A DNA stretch of 64,000 nt. Origin: Stenogyne calaminthoides (Eukaryota > Streptophyta > Magnoliopsida > Lamiales > Lamiaceae). A program made the position numbers and the translations under genes. Under the pieces are notes generated by a model that saw nothing but the letters and a program-made list of their open reading frames with translations, did no database searches and was not told the origin of the DNA. Location of the stretch: positions 9,572,406-9,636,405 of the forward strand of contig JBBCBC010000027.1 in the NCBI GenBank assembly GCA_037126765.1. Reading direction: 5' to 3'. Positions 13,001-22,154 of the stretch are shown piece after piece (within the stretch, counting starts at the first letter, position 1; each line of letters opens with the position of its first letter).

Positions 13001-16000
13001 GTTATTAATCATCAGGATGATATTCAAAATAGATCTATTGTATAATTGGACCGTGTTCTACTGTTTTTCATGTCTACACTATTTATTCAGAAGAATCAAA
13101 TTCAACTTGCTATCATGCACAACGTATAACTAGCTGTTTCATTTTCATTCCAATCCTAGATATTCCTAGGCTGATTCTACTTGAACAAATTTAAAGTAGA
13201 CTTAAGGACCTAGTTTGGTTGAACCATCCGTCTAGTGCATGAAGTGGAGCAATATCAACTACAGCAAAAGATCCATAAAGCCTGCAGCTTTTGGAGTTAC
13301 CTTACAGATAATATATGTAGCTTCAACTAAAAGTACTAGAAGAAACTTGTAACATTCTAGAAACCGTTTTTGCATTGTCAATAGAATTAGCAACAACATA
13401 TACCAGGGAATCTACCACATGCAATTATCAAGATTAATAAATAAAAGACTACCTTCAAAATGTACTCCACTAAAAGGCCTGTCTCCTTCCCCTCCAAAGA
13501 CAATGCCTGTGCAATGAAAAATATTCAGGTGAGTTGGGTTTTTTACTTCTCTTTTTTGTTCTTAAAATAATTTAAGCAATTTCCAAAGTTTTTCTTATAA
13601 TTACATTTTAAGAACAAAACTTTAAGATAATTACTTTTAGCACCCCCAAGTAGTTGATTTTGTCAGTCAACAGACAGGCAACTATCGGTGAGACCAAATG
13701 TGAGAGTAAAAGTGTACTTTCAGGACCAAATCTGATAGTGAGTGAAAGAGGAGAACCAAAGCGAGAAAAGGGTAAACTTTAGGGACCAAAAATGATACTA
13801 GCCCTACATTTTATCTCATGTATCAATAGAAAAGCTAAAAGAATGAAGCACACTGACACTACAATATGCATGTACCTTCATGAAAATATCAAGATCTTCA
13901 TCAGGCTTAGTTCCAGAAATCTTCTCCCTTCTTGATAGTTCCAAAAGCATATCTAGAGCAAGTTTAAGGATCAGCATAGAGAAAATTTGTGGAACTTCTC
14001 TGACCAAAATTCATCAACCTTACCATATTTATAGCCGACACCTTGGCAACGTGATGAAAAGTCGAGTGTTTCTCTTACAGTCATCTCTGCTACATGCCAA
14101 TCTTGTTGATTGACATAAGCAGATGTTCTTTGGGGTACGAACTCATTAAGACCATGTCCATTATAGGTTACTTTACCTGACACCTTAAAGATAAAAGTTT
14201 CAGTGTGTTGCTATTAAGTCAGATGCCTATGATATCAGAGTAAATTGCAAAATTGTTCCCATATTTATTGTGTGTTGGCGATTTTAATACCATATGGATC
14301 ATTTTTCTCAAGTCTGATAACTTTTGAAATGATGCAATTTTAGTCCTATATTGACAAGATTGCAGGATTTTTATACGTGCTGCTCACGTTAGCTGCCGAA
14401 ATTTCATGTAGCAACTAGCAACCAGACTAATGACTTGACGTTGTTTACGTGACATAATGAAATTCCAACATATTAATTTCAATTAAAAAAATCACAAACT
14501 AATTACCATTCTAAAACAGTAAAACACAAAAATGTCAATATAGGACAAAAATTGCAGTATTTAGGAAAGGGGAAATAGTTTTTTAGTCATGTACCTTACC
14601 TGTATTTTGATTTCAGTCCTGTCGACTTTCAAAAATTTAAAACAGTCCTGTAAGTTTCACTTTTTTGACATTTTAGTCCGTTAACCGAAAATAAGAGGTG
14701 AAACATCCGGTTGAGCAATCAGACTATGCCACGTTAGCATCAACCGGATGTTTCACCTTCTACATCCGGTTACAGGAACAAAATGCCAAAAATTGAAAGT
14801 TACGAGGCTATTTTTGATTCGTCAAAGTCAACTGTACTAAAACCAAAATATGAATAACTTACAGGACTAAAATATTATTTCTTAATTGACAAAAAAGTAA
14901 TTCTTATGGGACTAAATTGCCAACATACAATAAATATGGGACCAATTTTACAATTTACTCTGATTGCATCACAAAGCAGGACATGACTAATAAACTCTTT
15001 TACCTTAAGATCAGATTTGAGGCGTCCAGCTAGGGCTAAGAGCAGCGTAGTCTTTCCAGAACTTGGCGGGCCTAATAATAAGGTTAATCTACAAAATAAC
15101 AAATAAAAAGTAAGATATATGAACAAATAGAGCATGTAGACTAACGTGATGAAACAAGTTAATACATGCCTCCCTGGTCGAACTATTCCACTAATATCAT
15201 CTAAAATTGTCAGCTTTCTTTGGTTACCAGAGTGCACTCTCAGTTGCCTGAGTAAAGCCTTCAATAATTTGAAAAAAGAAAACATAAGTCAAATAATAAA
15301 AAACAGAACAGTTGCACTAATAATTCAGAATTGATTAATCTGTACCTCAGCCATGTTGATGATAAAATTTGAAATTGTAGGCAAAGCTCTACTACCAATG
15401 TGAACGGACGATTCAACTGTTAAATGCTGAAATCTAACTTCAACCTTCGGGAAGTCTAAATCAACTCTGCAATAATATACAATGGGATTAGACATCTGTA
15501 AAAAGCATATATTTACATTCAACAGTGCAAAACATAAATAATCATTAAAGAATTAGCAGCGTTATTATGTGAGAAAATTTTCAACCATCAGCAGAGAAAT
15601 GTATAAATTCCAGGCCCTAATGAACAAATTCAACTATGACTTATCTGATGAAGAGTGAGTTGCATTCCTTTTGTACAGAAACCCAGATTCAGTCGTATGC
15701 ATGATCAAGATTCACATTTCAAGTCGGATATTCCTGAATTTATGGAGAAGAACAACCAAAACCAAGTGCTAGATTGGTTGAAACTTGAATGAAGTGGAAA
15801 GAATCTTCGGGTTCCTTGATTTTCCAGAAAATAGAAGGTGAGCTTGTGGCTATCAACTTAAAAGGTTATGCTTCTTTTTGGTGGCAATCTGTAAAAATCG
15901 GATTTGAGATTCCCTCAATAGAATTATCTTTCCCTTTTTCTAGATTTTTTTTAAAGAATCTTGGCTCTTACTCCTATCTCTCTGAATTTGAATCACAATC

Positions 16001-17714
16001 GAATGCATGAATTTGGCTTTGATATTAATGATAGGACCAGGCTTCTACCACTATTGTAAAAAAGTTTCAGTTGTTAGCTATGATGCAATTTAGATATTTT
16101 AATTTCTTAATAAGCCCTTTGCCACCATGATGGCAATTGATAACATACAGGCCAATATGCATGAATAAGGTTTGGCCACAGTAACTTATACAAGGTGGAA
16201 TTGAGTTATGATGCTACCCTATATTCATTGCCACTGAAGTAAGAATTCTCAGGTGGTCAACTAGAGTCATGGTTGGGAAAGCTTTCCGACTTGTTAGACT
16301 AATCAAGAGTATGAATTGATCTAAGGAAAATACTTCTATGCACCAGTTGTTTCAATTCAAGTGCATTTTTTAGATGGTATTTGTTGTTTTACTAAAATGT
16401 ATTAGTTGGTCAGCCTTAGTAGTTTTCAACAATATTAGGTGTGCAACTGGTGCACCTAAGTGTTACTCTTGATTTAAAGATAAGTTACCCAAAGTTACTG
16501 AGAACAGACGGAACAATCCAAAAGGTCGGAGAAGATTTTTTTTTAATATTATCCAATCACTGATGATTGATGTAGGGTATTAGATCTATAGTTAAATTTC
16601 AACTAGCTCTGTTTGTGCAAGAGGTTCGAACAACCACTTAAGCTGCAGCAATATATCTGTAGACTAGCTACGAACTGCAGGAACAGTGCCCACAGCCAAA
16701 ACAGTCTTTCTTAAAAACTCTACTTATAATTTTTTTTTTTTAAAAACACAAAATAATTTCCAGCCAATATGAGAAATATCATAAGATATCTGCCCCACAT
16801 TTGTGCCTATACTACAATAAAGGATTAATTGACTTTGTCAAATGCAGGAAATATCCACATGTGAGACTATACATATTGTGGCATTTGTACAAATTATCTA
16901 TAGTTTCATGTTTAATAAATAATTGCAAGTAAAACCATTTAAATCATTTCGATGTTGGGTTTAATTTGTATACATTGACTGCATTCACTTGATCCTATTG
17001 AACATTTTTAGACCACTATTAAACATGGATCCGATGGTCCAAGGCTTGAAAGGCATTCATCAAAGCTATAAACGAAATATAGAATTAAAAAAATAACAAA
17101 TTCTTCATCGGAAAGTGATCGCTTATTAGCTGCATGAGGTCTATTAAGACCCTTTTTTATTTAATTAATGAGATTAAGACCATTTGCTTTATGCTAATAA
17201 ATCTATTTTTATTTTTTAATGAGGGAACATTATATAGCAACAATTTGATATAGATTAGTCTAAGATAAATTAATTAATCAGTCCTAATTAGTCAATTTAG
17301 TCTCTCCCTCTAACCATAATTAATTGATTTAATTCCACTCCAATTACCCAAATCAGTCGCAGTCTCTCAAAATAATCAAACATGAAATTCCATTAAAATT
17401 GGCTAATCGGAAAATCAATTGAACGATGGAAACACGAACCTATCAAAGCGGCGTCGTACGCGAGTGAAGAACTTCTCCCAATCATCATCAACAGAGTTAA
17501 TCAACCGATCCAAGACGACTCTCTGTTCTTCGGCTTGGAGTTTCTGCACATCGATCTCCTTGTAATCCCCCACCACATTCCGGAAAATTCCGCGGCGGAC
17601 GCGGCGGTACGTCGGCAGCCGCTCCAGCGCCGCCCACCGCAGCGCCTCCTCATCGTCCCCATCCTCCCTAAATGACTCGGAGCGCGCCGACAAATTCTCA
17701 GCCGAGCTCCACAT
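4082..17714 (-). CDS. ABCG32: Full-size ABCG (PDR) transporter, ABCG32/PEC1 orthologue, 24 exons, 1420 aa
   Basis: Plasma-membrane pump which in Arabidopsis exports cutin precursors for cuticle formation (family knowledge). Exons, 5' to 3' on the minus strand: 17714-17440, 15466-15346, 15258-15170, 15088-15004, 14183-14024, 13952-13876, 13506-13453, 12608-12518, 12436-12135, 11926-11645, 11519-11203, 10908-10748, 10659-10556, 9868-9709, 9594-9472, 8835-8744, 8662-8330, 7942-7652, 7213-7130, 7040-6907, 6494-6267, 5545-5374, 5293-5039, 4354-4082. Every junction keeps frame; the 4263-nt CDS equals the usual length of this orthologue. Order is NBD1-TMD1-NBD2-TMD2. NBD1 has Walker A GPPSSGKT (about residues 168-175), signature ISGGQ (307-311) and Walker B VLFMDE (327-332). 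NBD2 has GVSGAGKT (863-870), the PDR-type signature LSTEQ (970-974) and IVFMDE (990-995). The C-terminus FNFQRR matches the family. Intron 3 uses a GC donor; all others are GT-AG. The N-terminus MWSSAEN resembles ABCG32 rather than other PDRs. The reading frame is intact. The exact substrate is inferred from orthology. Confidence 0.95.
4425..4755. mobile_element. Family C-like element in ABCG32 intron 23
   Basis: Inverted wording at the two ends (GTTAATTTTTGCTTTCAGGA and its partial inverse near 4725-4745). The interior carries CGTCCTATTAACTTTC and AACCGGCTGTAGTC, as in the intron 21 copy. Diverged. Confidence 0.5.
5625..5905. mobile_element. Family C element in ABCG32 intron 21
   Basis: Inverted ends TTATCCCTAATATGG and ATAGGGATAATTTATAGG. 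The interior has GTCCTCTTAACTTTCAATTT, GGTAACCGGCTGTAGG and the inverse AAAGTTACAGGACAATTTTC. Related to the copies in introns 4, 20 and 23. Confidence 0.6.
6548..6842. mobile_element. Family C-like foldback element in ABCG32 intron 20
   Basis: ATCAAGAATCGTCCTGTAAC at the left and the inverse GTTACAGGATGATTCTTGAT at the right give an almost perfect 20-bp TIR. The interior is built of repeated CAATTTTGGTC/TTTTTGGACC units. Several spurious short ORFs on both strands result from it. Confidence 0.75.
7990..8322. mobile_element. Two tandem foldback MITEs (family A) filling ABCG32 intron 17
   Basis: Two head-to-tail copies (7990-8175 and 8179-8322) start AACACTTGGGTGCACCAGTTG or a near match. They share GAAAACAACTAATACTGACC and AATACTTTTTAGTA. 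The second copy is cut off four bases from the intron's GTAA donor. The first ends GGTGCAACTGGTGCATAG, the inverse of its start. Together they make up most of the 387-bp intron. Confidence 0.8.
8910..9407. mobile_element. Long-TIR MULE-like non-autonomous element in ABCG32 intron 15
   Basis: Ends GGGTTAATTGCA and its inverse TGCAATTAACCC; the inverted similarity extends roughly 140 bp inward (for example TTTGCAATTC and its inverse). There is no coding sequence. The flanks show no convincing target duplication. Superfamily assignment rests on the long TIRs and on a similar element at 52.7 kb that has a 10-bp duplication. Confidence 0.6.
10946..11145. mobile_element. Diverged family A MITE in ABCG32 intron 11
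   Basis: Shares the order and wording of family A (AGCTAATACTGACAAAC, AACAACTAATAC, CCAGTTGCAGGG), but the terminal repeats have decayed. It lies wholly inside the intron. Confidence 0.55.
11957..12097. mobile_element. Family A MITE in ABCG32 intron 9
   Basis: Inverse orientation to the intron 17 copies: ATACTTCTATGTACCAGTTG at the left, then AACTCAAGTGCATTTCT and TTAGTTGGTCAGTATTAG. It occupies about two thirds of the intron. Confidence 0.7.
14236..14963. mobile_element. TIR element in ABCG32 intron 4, carrying a second element inside
   Basis: The ends are inverted repeats of about 43 bp: CAGAGTAAATTGCAAAATTG at 14236 and its near-exact inverse ending 14963, including ATATTTATTGTGTGTTGGC and its inverse. 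A family C element (about 14575-14885) sits inside. Non-coding. Confidence 0.75.
14575..14885. mobile_element. Family C element nested in the intron 4 element
   Basis: Left: TTTTTAGTCATGTACC, TTTCAGTCCTGTCGAC. Right: inverse wording ACAGGACTAAAATATTA. The middle has AACATCCGGTTGAGC and its inverse ACCGGATGTTTCACC, so the element folds back. Confidence 0.65.
16325..16475. mobile_element. Family A MITE in ABCG32 intron 1
   Basis: Left end ATACTTCTATGCACCAGTTG, interior TTAGTTGGTCAGCCTTAG, right end GTGCAACTGGTGCACCTAAG. Both termini are preserved as inverted repeats. Confidence 0.7.
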
Positions 17715-18345
17715 TCACGGAAAATTGACTCAAAATTGGGGAGAAAAACGCAATAATGGAGCAATGTGTGGTTGGATTCAGAAATTTAACAGAGATTTAG
17801 TAAAGATGACTTTGGGGCTGGCTTTGTTGGTTGTGTTGCATTAATGGCTGTAAATAAGTGATGCAGTTGGATTTCGCATTAATGGCTAATGCCTCTCTCT
17901 TTCTTCACCCCCAACTGCAATTCCCTTGGTTGAATTTTTGTCCTGCATGCGCATATTTTCCTCTTATGAAATTACTTGTCGCAATTGCCAGAGTTTTTTT
18001 CCTTTTCACATCTGTGCACATGCGTATGCGGAAAACCCTTGCCCCAATTTGTGAACTGAAGATATCGTCTACACCAACGTACAACATTGAGAGCACAAGG
18101 TCCTACTGCACATTCGGCACAAGCTTCTCGAGTATGGCAAATCGTTTTACGAATCAGAGCTGCATTTAATGCTGACAGAAATGGCGGGGCATTTATGTGG
18201 AAAAGTTAGTTGGGTTTATCCCCACGCGCCCGCATCAATGTTTGTAGTCCACGCTCCATGCCGCTTCATATTCTCCTAACATCAAACGGCCAACGAATAA
18301 TCTTTTTCTTTTTTTGGAAAATTGGATTTAATGTTAGTACTTTTT
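17715..18345. other. ABCG32 upstream region
   Basis: Holds the ABCG32 5' UTR and promoter on the minus strand. A weak TTATTTA is present near 17851, but no confident TATA box. ORFs of 63 to 103 codons on both strands here look like chance. Confidence 0.4.
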
Positions 18346-18790
18346 TTTAGAGGTAAAAATGAATTGTATTGATCGAGTACAAGGGGTACTCAACCCATGA
18401 GGTATACAATGCCACATATAATTTTCTAGGAATGCATTAAAGGTTGTGACTCTCAATCATGATACATCATACAGAAAGAAAGTGGATAATGAGACCGAAT
18501 CCATTTCCAAGAACTAGACTTGATGCCGTCAACGAGCTTGTCCAGAGGGTATTGGCCTTCCTTGAAATTTTTGGCATTCATAAACTTCCACAGGTTTCAA
18601 ATGGTGCACTGCCACAAGAGACTTTTAATCTTCTTTTTAAGAGCATTATCCCCGAAGACGCAAAATGATCCTTGACAACTGATGAATAGAGAGGACCATT
18701 ATCGAGTCAAAAGGATATAGCGCTCCAAACAGTGAGAGACGATGGACACGTGAGGAGGAGGTGAGAAGTGGACTCTTGTTTTTATTACAC
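18346..18790 (-). mobile_element. LINE 3' fragment, 5'-truncated
   Basis: Begins at a T run (poly-A on the minus strand, about 18342-18349). It shares 3'-UTR sequence TACAAGGGGTACTCAA with the copy at 41.1 kb. The minus strand decodes, in broken frames, to the LINE C-terminal block that appears intact as VWQSVIWKIWKAR in the 38-kb copy. The 69-codon plus-strand ORF at 18459 is a shadow of it. Confidence 0.6.
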
Positions 18791-20299
18791 AATCAAAAAA
18801 TGAATGTTTATTTAGTTTTCTCATTATTTAAAATGTAAATGGTAAAAAATAATTTTACCACCTTAAACAAGCCATGTATAACTATATTTAAATTACTTCT
18901 TATGCTACTAATATTTACACACAAAAGATATCTACTTTGTGTCTCATTTTTTAAAAATGATTAAACCACCCTCAATAAAAAGTAATTTTACACATCTTAA
19001 TACTAATAAATAATTCTCTCATTAAAGACTATGTCATTTGACTTGAACAATAAAAAAACAGGACTAAAGTATTCTCCTTATTACTAAAAAGTTGTTCTCT
19101 TATATGAGATGGGTCTTAATTTTTTTGGCAAAATTTTATATGCATCAGGTGCACAGTGCAACTCAAGTGCCTTTTTTAAACGTGCGATTTTTTTTTTAAA
19201 GTTAACTTATTTACACTGGAATGTTGACCTACTCTGATTTTTATACTCACAACCCTCTGAATTAGTTTTTCACGTTAAATTTCTTTTGATTTTTAATATG
19301 TGCATCACAGGTAATTTTTTAAAGGGTATTTATCTAATATTGTATAATAAGCAAAATTCCTTTCTACCTCATTTATTTTGCAAGTGATTCATGACTCAAA
19401 ATTTTAGAATTAGAGAATTTTTTTTCTTTAAACCCAAAAAATCGTGAATTGAGGAAGAAAAAAATTGCAAATCAATTGCAAAGTGGATGGAGAAAAAAAA
19501 GTTACATTTAGTATACAAAATTTGATGGAAAATACTTTTTATAATTAGTGTGTAATGCACATGTAAAAGTCGAGAGAAATTTGGCGTGAAAAATTAATTC
19601 AGCGGTTTGTGTGCAAAACAATAGATGTTAGTTTTTATAGTTCGGTGTAACAAAACTTAGTTCAGTGATTTAAGTGCAACTACAATGATAGTTTAGTAGG
19701 TTTAGTGCAATTAGGTCTCTCACTTATTTATTATATTGTACGAGATTGTTTTCTGAGGCATTGGGAGTTTATCCAAGCGATGTCGAGTGCTCTGAAACAA
19801 AGAAAATTAATTGCTGATCTCAGCCAGCTAATTCAACTTTAAAAATTTGTGACCAAATCTTATAAATGCTACAATAATACTCTTCTAATTCAAACCACTC
19901 TTTTCTTGGTATTTGTGATGTTCGTTCCAAGATTTTTGGAAGCTGGGATGGTGGATGATGGAATTGACTAAAACAATTACATTTTGTCATTTTGACTCTG
20001 GATTGTAGTAACTCAGAATGTCATGTTATATCCGGATAGGTTTCGTTGTAAATGGTCTTATTACCGGGTTTAATCGTCGTGACAATATTGAAAATGCCTT
20101 CGACATAGGGCTCAGGCATGTAGCAGTTGTGATGGCTATCATGTTAATTTTGCTTCAAGGACCAATGCAATTGCTACACTTTTAGATTTTGTAGTACTAA
20201 CAGACTTATTATCGATGTTTCTTTGATATTTTCTACTATTTTCTTTGACCTCTTCTTTTATTCGCTGTGTGCTCCTTTTTCTCTTTCTAATTGATTAGG
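18791..20299. other. Intergenic, no gene
   Basis: AT-rich. A short family A MITE scrap at about 19138-19176 (GTGCAACTCAAGTGCC). From 19740 to 20290 base composition is less AT-rich and broken coding-like stretches appear in one frame, possibly a dead retroelement, but I cannot identify it. Confidence 0.4.
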
Positions 20300-22006
20300 G
20301 GTCGTCATTGCTTGTATTTATGTAATTTTGAGCTTAATTTGATAGCATTTCGTGATTTTATTGCACTAATTTCACTTAATTGTGTCTAAATGTGGAGAAA
20401 GGGCATGTTTGGTTCATTGTGTAGGAAACGAGTGGAAACAAGCTAGAATTGATTAAATAAACTGTTATGATCTAGAAGGATATAGGATAATAGAGTTGAA
20501 CCATGTGAAAGAGCTTGAAATGAGGGTCGCAACGCAAAAAGAATCAAGTCAATCGGAGTTTGGGAGCTCAAGTTATGAAGAAAACGAAGACCGAAGCTGA
20601 ACAACCTGCAGTTGCTCGACCTGCTGCTCGACCTCCCTTTGGTCGAGCAAGGGAGGTGATTTCCGAAATTTTGAGTTACTCGACCCAATTTTGGTCGAGC
20701 AGCCTGAAAAAATGAAAACGGGTACGACTTCACCTCTGCTCGAGTCGAGCAGAACTGCTCGAGTTGAGCAAGCCAAAATATCTGAGGTCCTCATTTCTTA
20801 CCTAGGGACACGTGCCAGAGGATAAAAACCATATAAAAAGCCTTGAATTCGTTTTTTCATCAGAGAGCAGCTGGGAGAGAGATAGAGGAAAGAGCAAGTA
20901 ATACTTTGGAGAGCTGCAACTAATACTTTTACATGTTTTTCAATTTTGCTTCCATAGATAGCTTAGATAGACATAGCATAGCATAGATATAGTTGCAATT
21001 TCAGTTTTAAGCAAGTTATCATGGAGTATTGATGGATTTTGTATGGTTTGGAGCTTGAATCTTAAGAGTAAGGGTGTTTATTGGTTTTTACTTGTTGTTT
21101 ATTGCTTATTTTCATATGGGTTTCTTGTTTATTTGCATAGTAGCCATGGGAATTGCTTATAGCACCATTGGCTAAGGTCACTTGTGTTTGGGTGTTTGGA
21201 ATTGTGGATGATTGTTTAAATTGCTTGATTATGGTTGTTTATCTCTATTGATGATGTTCCTTTAGATTAGGGGAATTTACTTGTTCTATTTTGGTGGTTT
21301 TGCTATTAGCTTGTGTGTTTTTGCTAGTTTATTTCAACGAGAGTTGGGTAGACGGGTTTAGGCACATGGGTATTGGTTTAATTCATTCGAATTGGAGTCG
21401 ATTAAGTCCTATCGCAACGAGAGTTGGGTAGATACTTTAGAACCCCCTAATCTACATTATCTCTTGAGTAGGTGGTGAAGAGCACATATGAGCATCAACT
21501 TTAGTCTACAAGTGGGAACACACGGTGACGGAGTAGTTAGCTAATTAGAGGACAATATCCGTGCAATTACCCGGATTAGCAAAGGGAGATTCACCTCTCG
21601 ATCCTAGGTTTTCAACCGATATCGTAACCTAGGCTTACTAAGTACGGGAATGGTATATGTTTAGTGATCGCCCTTATGGAATAACCGGAAATAGAGGTAA
21701 ACACCATAATTGATCTTTTGATAATCATCTCACAAGGAAAAATACCCGAGCACATCTTCTCTCGCTAGTGAAAAAACTCGTTTGCTATTTAATTGATTTC
21801 TCTTAGATGCTCGTTTATTGTTTATCTTTGTTTGATTGTTGGATATTGCTTGTTTTAAGTTTCCAAATCATTTCACACTATAATCATGCGACAACACATA
21901 ACAATTGGGCTATATTCCACACCTAGTCCCGTGGATTGATATTAAACCGGGCACTTCAACGACCCTCTTATACTTGAGAGGTTAGTGTGTTGCAAAACAC
22001 GTGTCA
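20300..22006 (+). repeat. 5' LTR of the Athila-like element
   Basis: About 1.7 kb, a usual Athila LTR length. It ends GTGTCA at about 22006, just before the primer binding site. TATAAAAA at 20832-20839 is the likely LTR promoter, followed by a GA-rich putative R-region start (GGGAGAGAGATAGAGG, about 20871-20886). Two copies of CAACGAGAGTTGGGTAGA lie 80 bases apart (21335, 21415). The left end is not defined, since no second LTR is available for comparison. Confidence 0.65.
20832..20839 (+). promoter_or_regulatory. LTR TATA box
   Basis: TATAAAAA inside the LTR, followed within about 30-40 bases by a purine-rich stretch. Just upstream (20613-20770) is a dense array of TGCTCGA/TCGAGCA motifs, which could be U3 enhancer elements. 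Assignment is by position and motif only. Confidence 0.5.
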
Positions 22007-22012
22007 AGTTTT

Positions 22013-22030
22013 TGGCGCCGTTGCCGGGGA
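22013..22030 (+). other. Primer binding site complementary to tRNA-Asp
   Basis: TGGCGCCGTTGCCGGGGA is complementary to the 3' end of plant tRNA-Asp (…CCCCGGCAACGGCGCCA, from memory). It lies seven bases after the end of the 5' LTR, where minus-strand DNA synthesis would start. This pairing is common in Athila and related plant Gypsy elements. Confidence 0.85.
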
Positions 22031-22154
22031 CTAGATTGTGTTGAGTATAACTAGTTGTTCGTTGAACGTGGTTAGTAGTGTCTTTTATTTTTGTTACTAA
22101 CCTTGCTAATAGTTGGATTGGAGATTGTGGTCTTTGTTGATTTGCTAGGTGTGC

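Noticed and set aside
17858..18169. 103-codon plus-strand ORF upstream of ABCG32
   Set aside because: No homology that I recognise; it lies in the ABCG32 promoter region with ordinary composition.
19740..20290. Possible decayed RNase H or LINE coding stretch
   Set aside because: A few suggestive residues (CHVNFASRTNAIA) but frames are broken and no second motif supports it.
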